This document shows, piece after piece, positions 1 through 6,761 of a stretch of 14,622 bases of DNA. The stretch spans positions 657,562 through 672,183 of the forward strand of contig MU646331.1 in assembly GCA_026770585.1 (NCBI GenBank). Direction: 5' to 3'. A program made the position numbers and the translations under genes. Origin of the DNA: Baffinella frigidus (Eukaryota; Cryptophyceae; Cryptomonadales; Baffinellaceae). The notes beneath the pieces are model-generated. The model had not been told where the DNA came from. It searched no databases and saw only the letters and a program-made list of their open reading frames with translations. Within the stretch, counting starts at the first letter, position 1. Each line of letters begins with the position of its first letter.

Positions 1-142
1 ACGGTTTAACGGTTAGGGTTTAGGGTTTAGGGTTTAGGGTTTAGGGTTTAGGGTTTAGGGTTTAGGGTTTAGGGTTTAGGGTTTAGGGTTTAGGGTTTAG
101 GGTTTAGGATGTAGGGTTTAGGGTTTAGGGTTTAGGGTTGAG
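1..142 (+). repeat. Telomeric TTTAGGG array, inward-pointing
   Basis: About nineteen nearly perfect TTTAGGG heptamers, with one variant (GATGTAGGG) near 107-115. At a true left chromosome end the + strand would read CCCTAAA; here the G-rich strand is on +, so this block is interstitial or the contig simply breaks inside an array. It is the most homogeneous array in the window, which suggests it is young or recently homogenised. Confidence 0.95.
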
Positions 143-442
143 TTTAAATCGGAAAACTCGTGAATTAGAATGCTGCGACGGGCCCGCCTCAGGGCTTTCT
201 ATTTATTTTATTTTTTCGAGGTGCAAATTTCATATAACTGAAGAGGTTTCAAAGGTGTTTTACAGGTACCCTGTTTACATAATTGTACGATGTGTATCTC
301 AAGACCGTTGTCAACACCAGACGGTGTCCCGATGCAGATTTCAGGGTAGCCTCGAGTGGGGCGTGTTCACCCAAGTGTTTATAAAACACGTATTTCTGTG
401 TCTCCAACGCACTGTCGCCTCCATCATGGTACCTGATGCTTG
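143..442. other. No gene seen; one isolated element end
   Basis: No frame with protein-like character was found. Around 344-355 the sequence AGCCTCGAGTGGG matches the outer end of the CCACTCGAG-type elements found at 7490-7695 and 7732-7922, so it may be a solitary terminal repeat left by an old insertion. The rest is unique within the window. Confidence 0.5.
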
Positions 443-465
443 CTATATGTATATATATCTTCTAC

Positions 466-498
<33 letters not shown>

Positions 499-521
499 AT
501 ATATATATGATATATGTACAT
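443..521. repeat. AT dinucleotide microsatellite
   Basis: Two runs of alternating T and A (about 463-487 and 488-508), joined by short interruptions such as CTTCTAC, bounded by ATATGT motifs. Open frames across it encode only Tyr/Ile alternation and are artefacts of the repeat. Confidence 0.95.
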
Positions 522-576
522 ACGCGCACCGCGTCACCAGAACACCAGGTTTCAGACACTTCTCAAGTTGCCGTCT

Positions 577-692
577 GGTACAAATCCGTCAACGGTTTCT
601 GGTACAAACCCGTCAACTTTGGCTTCTTGTACAAGGTTTCTGGTACAAATCCGTCAACTTTGGGTTTCTGGTACAAACACGTCAACTTCAGT
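577..692 (+). repeat. Tandem GGTACAAATCCGTCAAC repeat, 4 copies
   Basis: Copies begin at 577, 601, 642 and 670 with unit lengths of 24, 41 and 28 bp. Each carries the core GGTACAAAYCCGTCAAC, usually followed by TTTGG and TTTCT. The same core recurs singly at 6957 and 9304, so it is a dispersed as well as a tandem motif. The inner part resembles a pol III B box, but no A box or cloverleaf goes with it. Confidence 0.85.
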
Positions 693-1220
693 ATTCAAAA
701 AGGCCCGGTCTCGCCCAATAGCTGAGATCGAATCAGACTCCCCGTTGCAGACCCTGCCTGCCCGTGATCCTACGTCTAGCATTTCAGCAGAGGGTACAGG
801 GTGGATTATACCCGGAGTTTTTCGCGCCCAACACGCTAAAATCTAGCAGCTGAATTAGGGGGGTTTATTCCTGGAGGTTTTCTGCAAAATGAGGGGGGGA
901 CATACACGTAGGTTTTCGCGCATTTGAGCCATTTTCTGCGCCGGCGTGAGCATCTTGAGTGGCGCTTGCACCCCCCCTTCCAACGCCTGCCAGGGGGTTT
1001 GGGGTTTGGGGGTTTGGGTTTACGCTTTACTTCTTCTTCTCTTCTTTATTACTCTCGATACAGGTCCTAGAAAGGCCCTTTAGCCTTGAGTTGAGTGATA
1101 CAATGTCTATGAGCCTCAAGAGAGAGCCCGCACCGGAAATGTTTACGCTTTACGGTTTCTGGTTGCTGTTTCACCCATGAGAAGCCTCTTCAGTGCCAGA
1201 CCACGACAGATTCTTTGAAG
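693..1220. other. No gene seen; small G-rich telomere relic
   Basis: No coding or RNA gene is supported. At 989-1022 there is a short run of GGGGTTT-type units, a degenerate telomeric relic in the same polarity as the main arrays, followed by a pyrimidine-rich stretch (1030-1055). Confidence 0.5.
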
Positions 1221-1277
1221 GAGTCGCCAAAAGTCAATTCCTCCGCAAGGCAGTAGTTTTCAAAAGTCAACAAGCGT
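1221..1277 (+). repeat. Dispersed repeat, inverted copy at 10122-10181
   Basis: The stretch with CGCCAAAAGTCAATTCCTCC and then GTTTTCAAAAGTCAACAA is repeated in reverse orientation at 10122-10181 with few differences. At the second site it lies inside an open minus-strand frame of the ITEGY family, so this copy may be a transplanted piece of that gene or of an element inserted in it. Confidence 0.75.
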
Positions 1278-1330
1278 GTCCTGACACGCAATCAAAAAAA
1301 TGACCCCCACGAACACTCTGGCGTGGGAGT

Positions 1331-1446
1331 AAGCAGCTTGTGGTGTTGAATCATCGGAATCCAATTCAGCTTTAGAGCAAGTAGGTTATGGTATCGAATT
1401 ATCGGAAACTTCCTCAGTTTCAACGCAAGTAGCTTGCGGCAGTGGA
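1331..1446. repeat. 48-bp tandem repeat, about 2.4 copies
   Basis: Units at 1331-1378 and 1379-1426 with a partial third at 1427-1446. They are diverged but share AAGYAGSTTRYGG, an ATCGGAA core and CAGYTT. Because 48 is divisible by three, the minus strand reads as a 16-residue repeat (LLALKL...), but the open frame extending from it (1612-1292) has no other sign of being a gene. Confidence 0.7.
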
Positions 1447-1453
1447 CCACGGT

Positions 1454-1628
1454 AGAGCGTTTGCGGTAATTGTTGTCCATTTTGGACGTGCGGTTTTCCG
1501 GTTTTCCGGTTTTGTAAAATGTTGTAAAGGCCTTAATTTTTTTTATATGGACACTTCTGGTACAAATGAAAACCGGAAAACCGGAAAACCACACGTCCAA
1601 AACGGACAACAATTACCGCACACGCTCT
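1454..1628. repeat. Large inverted repeat, 60-bp arms
   Basis: Arms at 1454-1513 and 1569-1628 are reverse complements with three mismatches; a 55-base spacer (1514-1568) separates them. The arms contain GGTAATTGTTGTCC and a tandem GGTTTTCC run. This could be a foldback element or a source of hairpin RNA; two mismatches become G-U pairs if the minus strand is transcribed. No target duplication is evident, so the assignment to a transposon is open. Confidence 0.9.
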
Positions 1629-1692
1629 AGGCCCTTCGGAGTTGTCCGGTTCCAAGTGCACTGCCCGACTGGACATTTTACCGTAAGTCAAC

Positions 1693-1806
1693 AAAGCTGA
1701 TCCTCGGCAGTAAGTTGCCATTTCGTCTAGATATACCTGCTCTGGGAGCAGGAATTTGACTTTGGTTCTCAGGGGGAGTTGACTTAGGTGAAATGTGCTG
1801 GATTTG
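1693..1806. repeat. Dispersed repeat, copy 1 (copy 2 at 3093-3222)
   Basis: Shares with 3093-3222 the segments AAGCTGATC, ACCTGCTCTGGGAGC, ATTTGACTT and CAGGGGGAGTTGACTTAGG in the same order and orientation. Copy lengths differ by indels that are not multiples of three, so a conserved coding frame is not supported even though both copies have open minus-strand frames. Confidence 0.8.
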
Positions 1807-1890
1807 AGTGAGGTACGTCTCTTTGCGGGTCGGGTGGGAGGCTTGGGAGGGCATGTGTTCGGGCTTTATCGTTTATGGCTCAGAGTTTCA

Positions 1891-1985
1891 AGTTTAGGGT
1901 GTAGGGTTTAGGTTGTAGGGTTTAAGGTTTAGGGTTCAGGGTTTGGGGTTTAGGGTGTAGGGTGTGGGGTTTGGGGTTTATTAGG
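1891..1985 (+). repeat. Degenerate interstitial telomeric block
   Basis: Roughly thirteen heptamers mixing TTTAGGG, TGTAGGG, TTTGGGG and TTCAGGG with G-rich strand on +. Lower uniformity than the array at 1-142 suggests an older block. Confidence 0.9.
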
Positions 1986-2025
1986 GCTGAAGGCAACATA
2001 GGTGCCTCGAATTTAAGGGTTGGGG

Positions 2026-2525
2026 AGAATTACAGGGGGCCTCTGCCTCATCGAAGCTCCGAGAGCACCCGAGAGTGGCTTGAGTCGACTCACCAGATCG
2101 GGAATAGTTGTACACTTGAACACTTGTACAGCTAGTTGTATAGTTGTATGGTTACTTGTACAGTTATACAGCCAGTTGTACAGTTGTAAATCTACTGATA
2201 CAGTTATACAGCGAGTTATACGGTGGTACAGTTGCTTATACAGTTGTACAGGTAGCGTTCGGGCGGAGGATTGCAGGAGGCTTCTGCCTCATTGGCGCTC
2301 CCAGAGCGCCCAGGGGTTGTACACTTAGTTGTAGAGTTGTACAGCTACTTATACAGTTATACTGTTACTTGTACAGATATAAAGTTAGTTATACAGTTGT
2401 ATACAGTTGTATACAGTTGTACAGTCAGTTGTACAGTTATAAAGTGTGTTATACAGTTGTACAGTTGGGAGGATTACCGGAGGCCTCTGCCTGATCGGAG
2501 CTCCGAGAGTGCCCTGGAGTGGCCT
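2026..2525 (+). repeat. Composite array: GC-rich headers plus TACAGTTG minisatellite
   Basis: Three headers, at about 2026-2075, 2266-2316 and 2468-2520, share AGGCYTCTGCCTSATYGG and an AGAGYRCCC segment. Between them lie degenerate 8-10-bp units of the type GTTGTACAGTTATACAG (2107-2252 and 2317-2470). The higher-order unit is thus about 240 then 200 bp. Frames through it are open on several strands only because the short unit lacks some stop words. Confidence 0.85.
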
Positions 2526-2925
2526 CACCCCCCCCGCTTTCGTGAAGTCCACCCACCATATCGGAAACAGCTTGTCTTTCCGCACCAGAACACCCTGCCA
2601 CGCCAGGGCACGAATGGTAACTTCAGAACGCAACGTTTCGCTTAAAAGTGATTTTTTGGTATACTTCCCAATTGTTGCGGTGGACGGGTTTCACTGTTGG
2701 CGTGATTCTCCCCGCAAGTCTCCAGAATCAACTTTATACAAACTCCCACTCCCCCCACTTTCGTGAAGTCGACCCACCAGATCGGGGACAGTTTGTCTTT
2801 CCGCACCAGCACCCCCTGCCACGCCAGGACACACATCGGAACATCAGAACGCGACGTTTCGATTGGAAGAGGTTTCGTGGTACAGTTCGCACGTTGTTGC
2901 GGACGCCACCCGGCGGGTGAGATTT
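2526..2925 (+). repeat. 221-bp direct duplication
   Basis: Segments starting CGTGAAGTC at 2541 and 2762 align for about 165 bp: CACCAGATCGGGACAG, TTGTCTTTCCGCACCAG, CCTGCCACGCCAGG, CGACGTTTCG, a GTGGTA segment and GTTGTTGCGG. A third, inverted copy of the second half lies at 5308-5393, and the first third recurs expanded at 3405-3600. No frame is clearly conserved. Confidence 0.85.
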
Positions 2926-3068
2926 CATCTCGGACCATACCAGAATCTGTCCTGATGAAAAGGCGTAAGATAGCATCATTTGATGCCTAAAATAGCATAT
3001 ACACCCTTACCTTCCGCATGGGGAGCCTAAGATAGCGGGATAGATTCTGTCTTGGTCCGAAATTAGAT
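2922..3068. mobile_element. Small inverted-repeat element, GGACC family, copy A
   Basis: Terminal inverted repeats of about 31 bp (2922-2952 and 3038-3068) share TCGGACCA and CAGAATCTGTCC. The interior has a repeated AGATAGC motif and TAGCATATACACCCTTACC. Full or partial copies occur at 7181-7357, 13912-14062 and 14209-14287. Size and structure fit a non-autonomous DNA transposon (MITE-like); no transposase and no clear target duplication are visible. Confidence 0.8.
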
Positions 3069-3092
3069 TCCCCTGTCAGAGAGCGCTTGTCG

Positions 3093-3222
3093 AAGCTGAT
3101 CGTACTCTGCGCTCGGGAAGAGGAACTTTAGTTTAGATGGACCTGCTCTGGGAGCCGGCATTTGACTTACGGCTGTGGTTTTCAGGGGGAGTTGACTTAG
3201 GCGAAATGTTCTGGCTCGGAGT
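3093..3222. repeat. Dispersed repeat, copy 2 (copy 1 at 1693-1806)
   Basis: Same-order match to 1693-1806. An open minus-strand frame (3419-3063, 118 codons from an ATG) crosses it, with a protein-like C-terminus (SKLKFLFPSAEYDQLRQALS), but the frame is not kept in copy 1, so I do not call a gene. Confidence 0.75.
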
Positions 3223-3404
3223 GAACGCTGCGCTCGACAAGAGGACCAGGCCTCACTCGGGTCGAACAACACGTTAAGACTACTCTCAAGGTGACACGCT
3301 GGGTGTGCTGTACAGTACAACCCCACCAGCTTTGGAGCGGGGAAGAGCCCGGGTGAAGCACGTTGGTGAGCCCGAATAGACTGAAAGAGAGCTCGCCCAC
3401 ATTC

Positions 3405-3600
3405 GTCAAGTCCCCCCACCAGATCGGGAATAGCTTGTCTTTCAGCTCGAGAATAGCTTGTCTTTCAGCTCGAGAATAGCTTGTCTTTCAGCTCGAGAAT
3501 AGCTTGTCTTTCAGCTCGAGAATAGCTTGTCTTTCAGATCGGGAATAGCTTGTCTTTCAGATCGGGAATAGCTTGTCTTTCAGCACCAACATCCCCTGCC
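3405..3600 (+). repeat. Third duplication copy with 23-bp tandem expansion
   Basis: The flanks (CAAGTCCCCCCACC before, CAGCACCAACATCCCCTGCC after) match the 221-bp duplication at 2541/2762, but the GATCGGGAATAGCTTGTC segment has been multiplied into seven exact 23-bp units, 3421-3581. Unit type A starts AGATCGGG and type B AGCTCGAG; the order is A B B B B A A. The perfect copies imply recent slippage or unequal exchange. Confidence 0.95.
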
Positions 3601-3661
3601 AGAGAGCCCTTGTCAACAACAGCTCACCCCGGAACCCCCCGAGCAGACTGTCTGTTTCGTA

Positions 3662-3780
3662 CAGGGGTACCTCTCCCATAAGGACCCCCCCCCCCCCCAT
3701 AGGACCACAATAGGGCCCAAGGCAAAGGCCTACTGTAGGGTCCTAGGGGGACGCGCTTTCTTATGAACGAGGTACCCCTG
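3662..3780. mobile_element. 119-bp TA-flanked inverted-repeat element
   Basis: Begins CAGGGGTACCTC and ends GAGGTACCCCTG, with the inverted similarity reaching inward through CATAAG/CTTATG (about 22 bp each side). It is bounded by TA at 3660-3661 and 3781-3782. TA duplication with CAG-starting ends fits the Tc1/mariner/pogo superfamily as a non-autonomous derivative. The interior holds a run of fourteen C (3685-3698) and a CCTACTGTAGGG palindrome shared with other elements here. A copy of the unoccupied target lies at 3977-3997. Confidence 0.85.
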
Positions 3781-3782
3781 TA

Positions 3783-4063
3783 ATGCCGAAGTCCAATGGG
3801 GGAGGGGCTGGACCGTCATATCAGAGATCTTGGCAAAGAAGGGGTGGTTGACCCCTTCGATTCCGGACCTGAAATCCGCTACCTTGTCCGTAGGAACCCC
3901 CATATGTCCCTACTGTATTGCCTACCGTAGGGCCTATGGATTATCGTTTAGATGGACTGTTCCCTTCTTGATCGGCAGCGGACTGTCGCGTAATGCCAAA
4001 CGCCAGTGGGGGAGGGGCTGGACCGTCATATCAGAGATCTTGGCGAAGAAAGGGTCGTTGTGG
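3783..4063 (+). repeat. Direct repeat pair, 70 bp, offset about 210 bp
   Basis: Copies at 3783-3852 and 3993-4063 share GGGGGAGGGGCTGGACCGTC, then ATATCAGAGATCTTGGC and AAGAA. With the 119-bp element removed, homology continues leftward (AGACTGTC...CGTA against GGACTGTCGCGTA), making the second copy an empty-site relative of the first. The spacer holds another CCTACCGTAGGG palindrome (3921-3932). Confidence 0.9.
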
Positions 4064-4098
4064 TGCGCTCTGCATATCGTCACCTGCCGAAACGGAAT

Positions 4099-4137
4099 CA
4101 GGGTTTAGGGTTTACAGTCCAGGGTTCAGGGTATAGG
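4099..4137 (+). repeat. Short telomeric relic
   Basis: Five or six degenerate heptamers (TTTAGGG, TTCAGGG, TATAGG) with G-rich strand on +, joining the duplicated segment on its left to unique DNA on its right. Confidence 0.8.
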
Positions 4138-4232
4138 CTAGAAATCGTCACCAGCCGAAACAGATTCAGTCAACTTGACAGAAAACATGCATCATTGGAG
4201 CCGTTTGTTGATACCGACATGGCTACAATGCA

Positions 4233-4568
4233 TTATTGTAGGCCTTGATTGACTCCAGCATGCAGATTAAAAACAAACCGAGCATGGTTACAACCAAAAC
4301 TATACCTGGTTAGTTGACAGTCGTGGGACTTTTCGAAAGCGCGGGAGAGTCCGTCCACTTTTACAGGGCGGGAGTTCGTAAGTGGACCGACGCCATCAAT
4401 TTGGGGATCGTTTGGGGGGTAGGTTACCTTGTCGCCTCGTTTGGCGTTTTTAGCCGTAACCTGCGCCGCACCCCAGATTGTCAACTTTTGAAGAGGCGGT
4501 GACCCCAAATTATCAACTTTTGAAGAGGCGGTGTCGAACGTCAAGGCAAGCATTTTGAAACGCACCAC
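4233..4568 (-). CDS. Hypothetical 111-residue open frame, unproven
   Basis: Runs from an ATG at 4568 to a TAG at 4233. The translation is compositionally ordinary (for example KRGDKVTYPPNDPQIDGVG near residues 44-62 and CNHARFVFNLHAG near 93-105), with no membrane segment, signal peptide or known motif. Residues 12-33 lie over a 32-bp tandem repeat (4471-4534); since 32 is not divisible by three, the copies are read in different frames, which argues against long-term selection. I do not recognise the product. It may be chance; no second copy exists in the window for a codon comparison. Confidence 0.2.
   Translation of the reverse strand: MVRFKMLALTFDTASSKVDNLGSPPLQKLTIWGAAQVTAKNAKRGDKVTYPPNDPQIDGVGPLTNSRPVKVDGLSRAFEKSHDCQLTRYSFGCNHARFVFNLHAGVNQGLQ
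4471..4534 (+). repeat. 32-bp tandem duplication
   Basis: Units 4471-4502 and 4503-4534, each with CAACTTTTGAAGAGGCGGTG and a CCCCARATT start; four differences. Confidence 0.9.
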
Positions 4569-4610
4569 CTCAGGTTACTGGCACAAACTAGTTTTCTGGA
4601 CGCGATTTAA

Positions 4611-4770
4611 TAGGGTAACGGCCTGAAAATGGGGTAGTTAGGCCTACGGCATTGCCTAGGACCTCCTACCGTAGGCCGAGACTTTTTGGTCCCAGGATCC
4701 CTCGGCCTACGGTAGGAGGTCCTAGGCAATGCCGTATGCCCAACTACCCCATTTTCAGGCCGTTAGCCTA
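4611..4770. mobile_element. 160-bp hairpin element, copy 1, TA-flanked
   Basis: Almost the whole element is one inverted repeat: arms 4611-4680 and 4701-4770 (70 nt, three mismatches) around a 20-base loop. It starts TAGGGTAACGG and ends CCGTTAGCCTA, so the outermost TA on each side can be read as a target duplication. Arms contain GGCCTACGGCATTGCCTAGG and CCTCCTACCGTAGGCC, palindromic words found in other elements here. A second copy of identical length is at 8493-8652. It has no coding capacity and would be mobilised in trans if at all. Confidence 0.9.
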
Positions 4771-5099
4771 TGAGATTCGGGCGTTTCCTTTTGGCAGGTT
4801 TCTGGCACAAACTCCCAGAATCAACTCTAGACTAATCTGCAGCGTGTGTCCTGGGTCGATATAACGCTGTAGGGGGCCAGCCAGCGTTTCCGACTTGACG
4901 AATTGCCGACTTGGCGACTTTGAAAAGGTTGTCAAGGTCATAATGTTTTTTAAACACACTGTTTCGAGTTTCCTGGTACCAAGGGAATTCCAAAGTGGGT
5001 ATTGAATAAATTGGCTCTATCCCTCAAGTGCCCAGTAAGTTCATACGCCCTACCGTAGGGCCCTAGGACCTGCCTAGGGCGAGTTGGGGCGGATATTGA
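4771..5099. other. No gene seen; small CCTAGG hairpin
   Basis: Mostly unique sequence. At 5046-5081 a compact pair of palindromes, CCTACCGTAGGG and GCCCTAGG/CCTAGGGC (5060-5067 with 5073-5080), repeats the word set of the 160-bp elements and may be a deletion remnant of one. Confidence 0.5.
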
Positions 5100-5227
5100 C
5101 CCTATGGTCACTTAATCTTAATGACGGCCGGTGTAGCAGCTGCTACAAATCTGTAGCGGCTGCTACAATTTTTATGTAGCAGCCGCTACAACAAAACGGC
5201 CATCATTAAGATTCAGGGACAACAGGG
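5100..5227. mobile_element. Multi-palindrome inverted-repeat element
   Basis: Outer arms 5114-5130 and 5197-5213 (AATCTTAATGACGGCCG, one mismatch) extend imperfectly to 5100 and 5227. Inside are three 16-bp palindromic words: TGTAGCAGCTGCTACA at 5132-5147 (perfect), TGTAGCGGCTGCTACA at 5152-5167 and TGTAGCAGCCGCTACA at 5175-5190. The last two are exact reverse complements of each other. MITE-like by size and structure; no relative elsewhere in the window. Confidence 0.75.
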
Positions 5228-5449
5228 GTCTGGCCAGTGTTGACTTCTCGCGCTCCGACCAGATCTCCTCCACGCCGCCTCACGCCATAAGTCAATAATA
5301 ATAATAGCCCGCCGCCGCAAAAAGGTGCAATTTGTACCACGAAACACTATGACGCGAAACGTTGCGTTGTAAGACTCGTGATCTGGCGTGGATATAAAGG
5401 GGGTCCAACCAGGGTCTCTTTCTCGCGCTCCGACCAGATCTCCTCCATG
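5224..5449 (+). repeat. About 50-bp direct repeat pair, offset 174 bp
   Basis: Segments 5224-5275 and 5398-5449 share CTCGCGCTCCGACCAGATCT and CCTCCA plus GGGGTC before it. They bracket the inverted module at 5308-5393 and a short TAA microsatellite (5292-5306). Confidence 0.85.
5308..5393 (-). repeat. Inverted copy of the 2.6/2.8-kb duplication module
   Basis: Read on the minus strand this gives CCACGCCAG, AACGCAACGTTTCG, TTTCGTGGTACA and a GC-rich end, aligning with 2595-2700 and 2820-2915. It is the third dispersed copy and the only inverted one. Confidence 0.75.
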
Positions 5450-5483
5450 CTCTTCTTCATCTGCTCATGCCCAATATTTAGAG

Positions 5484-5583
5484 GTTGGGTTTTAGGATTT
5501 AGAGTTTAGGGTTCAGGGTTCAGGGTTTAGGGTTTAGGGTCTAGGGGTTATGGTTTAGGGGTGAGGGTTTAGGGTTTAGGGTG
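5484..5583 (+). repeat. Interstitial telomeric block ending at a broken gene start
   Basis: About fourteen heptamers, mostly TTTAGGG with TTCAGGG and TTATGG variants, G-rich strand on +. Its right edge meets, without spacer, a truncated copy of the MAQTP start region. Confidence 0.95.
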
Positions 5584-5665
5584 CTGTTGTCCGACAGGGG
5601 TTTGAGCCATTCCCTCACAAACTACGGGATCGGACAGCACGCGATGCAACCGCCCTGCCCTGCCA
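5584..5665 (-). pseudogene. MAQTP start-region copy 1, truncated by telomeric DNA
   Basis: The ATG is at 5610-5608. Reading leftward gives MAQTPVGQQH, then the frame enters CCCTAAA repeats and stops. The 5' flank (5611-5665) matches the 5' flank of copy 3 (5968-6020) closely. Only ten codons of gene remain, so this is a broken 5' end. Its function is unknown. Confidence 0.5.
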
Positions 5666-5749
5666 CTACTGCAAAGCCACAGAGCAAGTCTCAAAATTCT
5701 TGGACACGACACTAAAATTACTTGTAGGTTACCTTTTGACGAATTTTGG

Positions 5750-5944
5750 TCACGTCCTTGGGGTGAAAATTGCCTTTTGAGGAGAAAATGGCTCGAAAGT
5801 ATGCGACACCAGAGTGTCGCGAACTTTTTGACACTTCCCCTGGGGCTTTCCAGTAGCAGTCCAGGCGGGTAATTTCGAGTCCCTCAGTTTGTACCACAGC
5901 CCGACGATTCCGCCGGGCTTTTGTCCGTCGGGCGTTTGAGCCAT
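5750..5944 (-). CDS. MAQTP-family open frame, 64 residues, possible first exon
   Basis: An open frame from ATG 5944-5942 to a TGA at 5752-5750. It begins MAQTPDGQKPGGIVGLWYKL and continues basic and hydrophilic, with WTATGKPQGKCQKVRD around residues 29-44. No signal peptide, membrane helix or recognised motif. Support for the start: the words ATGGCTCAAAC and GGACAA follow in frame in copy 1 (5610), and the upstream GTTTGTGAGAG is shared by all copies. It could be a complete small protein, the first exon of a spliced gene, or a relic. The product is not recognised. Confidence 0.35.
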   Translation of the reverse strand: MAQTPDGQKPGGIVGLWYKLRDSKLPAWTATGKPQGKCQKVRDTLVSHTFEPFSPQKAIFTPRT

Positions 5945-5967
5945 GCTCTCACAAACGTTTGAGCCAT
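5884..5967 (-). pseudogene. MAQTP start-region copy 3, duplicated start
   Basis: A second ATGGCTCAAAC lies 23 bp upstream of the 5944 start, made by tandem duplication of a 23-bp segment (GTTTGAGCCAT plus YCTCACAAAC on +). From this ATG the frame differs from the 64-residue frame and ends after 27 codons at 5886-5884. The duplicated ATG therefore acts as an out-of-frame upstream start, or was the original start displaced by the duplication. Confidence 0.4.
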
Positions 5968-6029
5968 TCTCTCAGAAACTACGGGACCGGACAGCACGCG
6001 ATTCAACCGCCCTGCCAGTCCAGGCGGGA

Positions 6030-6345
6030 AACCGCGGGTTGCCTAGCTCTGCCTCACACAACTTGGCCCGCCATGAATGTGTTTGAGTTTTATTGTGTAA
6101 CTCAAGTTCCTGCTCTAAAATTATTGTACGGCGAGCCCAGATTTACTCAGGTAGAGCTAGGTTGTGTGTGAGGCGAGTCCCGGCGGGAAATATAGGATTT
6201 TGTGTGAGCCGGGAAATCTCGGTTTTGCGTGTGAACTGACCTGCCAGAAGGTCTTGTTTCTTGAGAAGGGCATGATCGCTTCATCCGCGTCCAGCCAGGA
6301 TCGCTGTAACATCCTTGGAAGATCAAGTTCCGCCTGCACGTGCAA
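6030..6345. other. No gene supported
   Basis: Two frames on the minus strand and one on + are open here, but none has a homologous partner. The words CCTAGCTCTGCC and TCACACAAC at 6040-6062 recur in complement near 6151-6173, in swapped order, which suggests an old rearranged repeat. Confidence 0.4.
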
Positions 6346-6417
6346 GAAAATCCCATTTGACCACTCTGAAACCCCGCGTTCGAAAATCCCATTTGACCAC
6401 TCTGAAACCCCACTTCG
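6346..6417. repeat. 36-bp tandem duplication
   Basis: Units 6346-6381 and 6382-6417 share GAAAATCCCATTTGACCACT and CTGAAACCCC. The length is divisible by three, so frames on both strands stay open through it; this is not evidence of coding. Confidence 0.9.
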
Positions 6418-6475
6418 AAACCAGCCACGACCACTGGAGCATCCGGGGTAGGTCACGCTCTGCCTGCACGTTCAT

Positions 6476-6761
6476 AGGGTAACGGGTTAAAAACCGGGTA
6501 GTTAAAGCCTACGGTATTGCCTACGGTAGGCCGGAGGGGCCTAGGGGAAGTCCTACGAAACATTAGGTCCTAGGGGCCGATGATGAGACGAGATTTAGAG
6601 GGACGGAGCTAGACCCTTTCGCGAGGTCTGCAGCTAAACTGTCCCTCGAGATGTTAGTGGGTGAACGGACTGAAATCTGGGCACTCGGGCCTACGGTATT
6701 GCCTACGGTATGCCGGGGCCTAGGGGGAGTCCTACGAAACATCAGGTCCTAGGGGCCCGGC
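6476..6761 (+). repeat. Two tandem half-elements related to the 160-bp hairpin
   Basis: Each half starts with a GGGTAACGG- or GGGTGAACGG-like end (6480 and about 6659) and continues to GCCTACGGTATTGCCTACGG, then TCCTACGAAACATYAGGTCC and TAGGGGCC (ends near 6580 and 6761). They lie in direct, not inverted, orientation, offset about 181 bp, so they cannot form the long hairpin of the full elements. Confidence 0.75.

Noticed and set aside
1-142. Left array as the actual left chromosome end
   Set aside because: Polarity is wrong: a left end should read CCCTAAA on the + strand.
138-725. 195-codon plus-strand frame
   Set aside because: Crosses the AT microsatellite and a tandem repeat whose units have lengths not divisible by three; composition is not protein-like and no homologous copy exists here.
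2020-2645. Several overlapping Tyr/Cys/Leu-rich frames
   Set aside because: Shadows of the TACAGTTG minisatellite in different phases.
3063-3419. 118-residue minus-strand gene
   Set aside because: Part lies in a dispersed repeat whose other copy (1693-1806) differs by indels not divisible by three, so the frame is not maintained.
3421-3581. Regular 23-bp repeats as a CRISPR array
   Set aside because: Units are directly adjacent with no unique spacers, and the context is eukaryotic subtelomere.
6147-6456. Minus-strand frames with EWSNGIF repeat
   Set aside because: The repeat is a 36-bp DNA duplication that keeps several frames open on both strands; no codon signature supports one of them.
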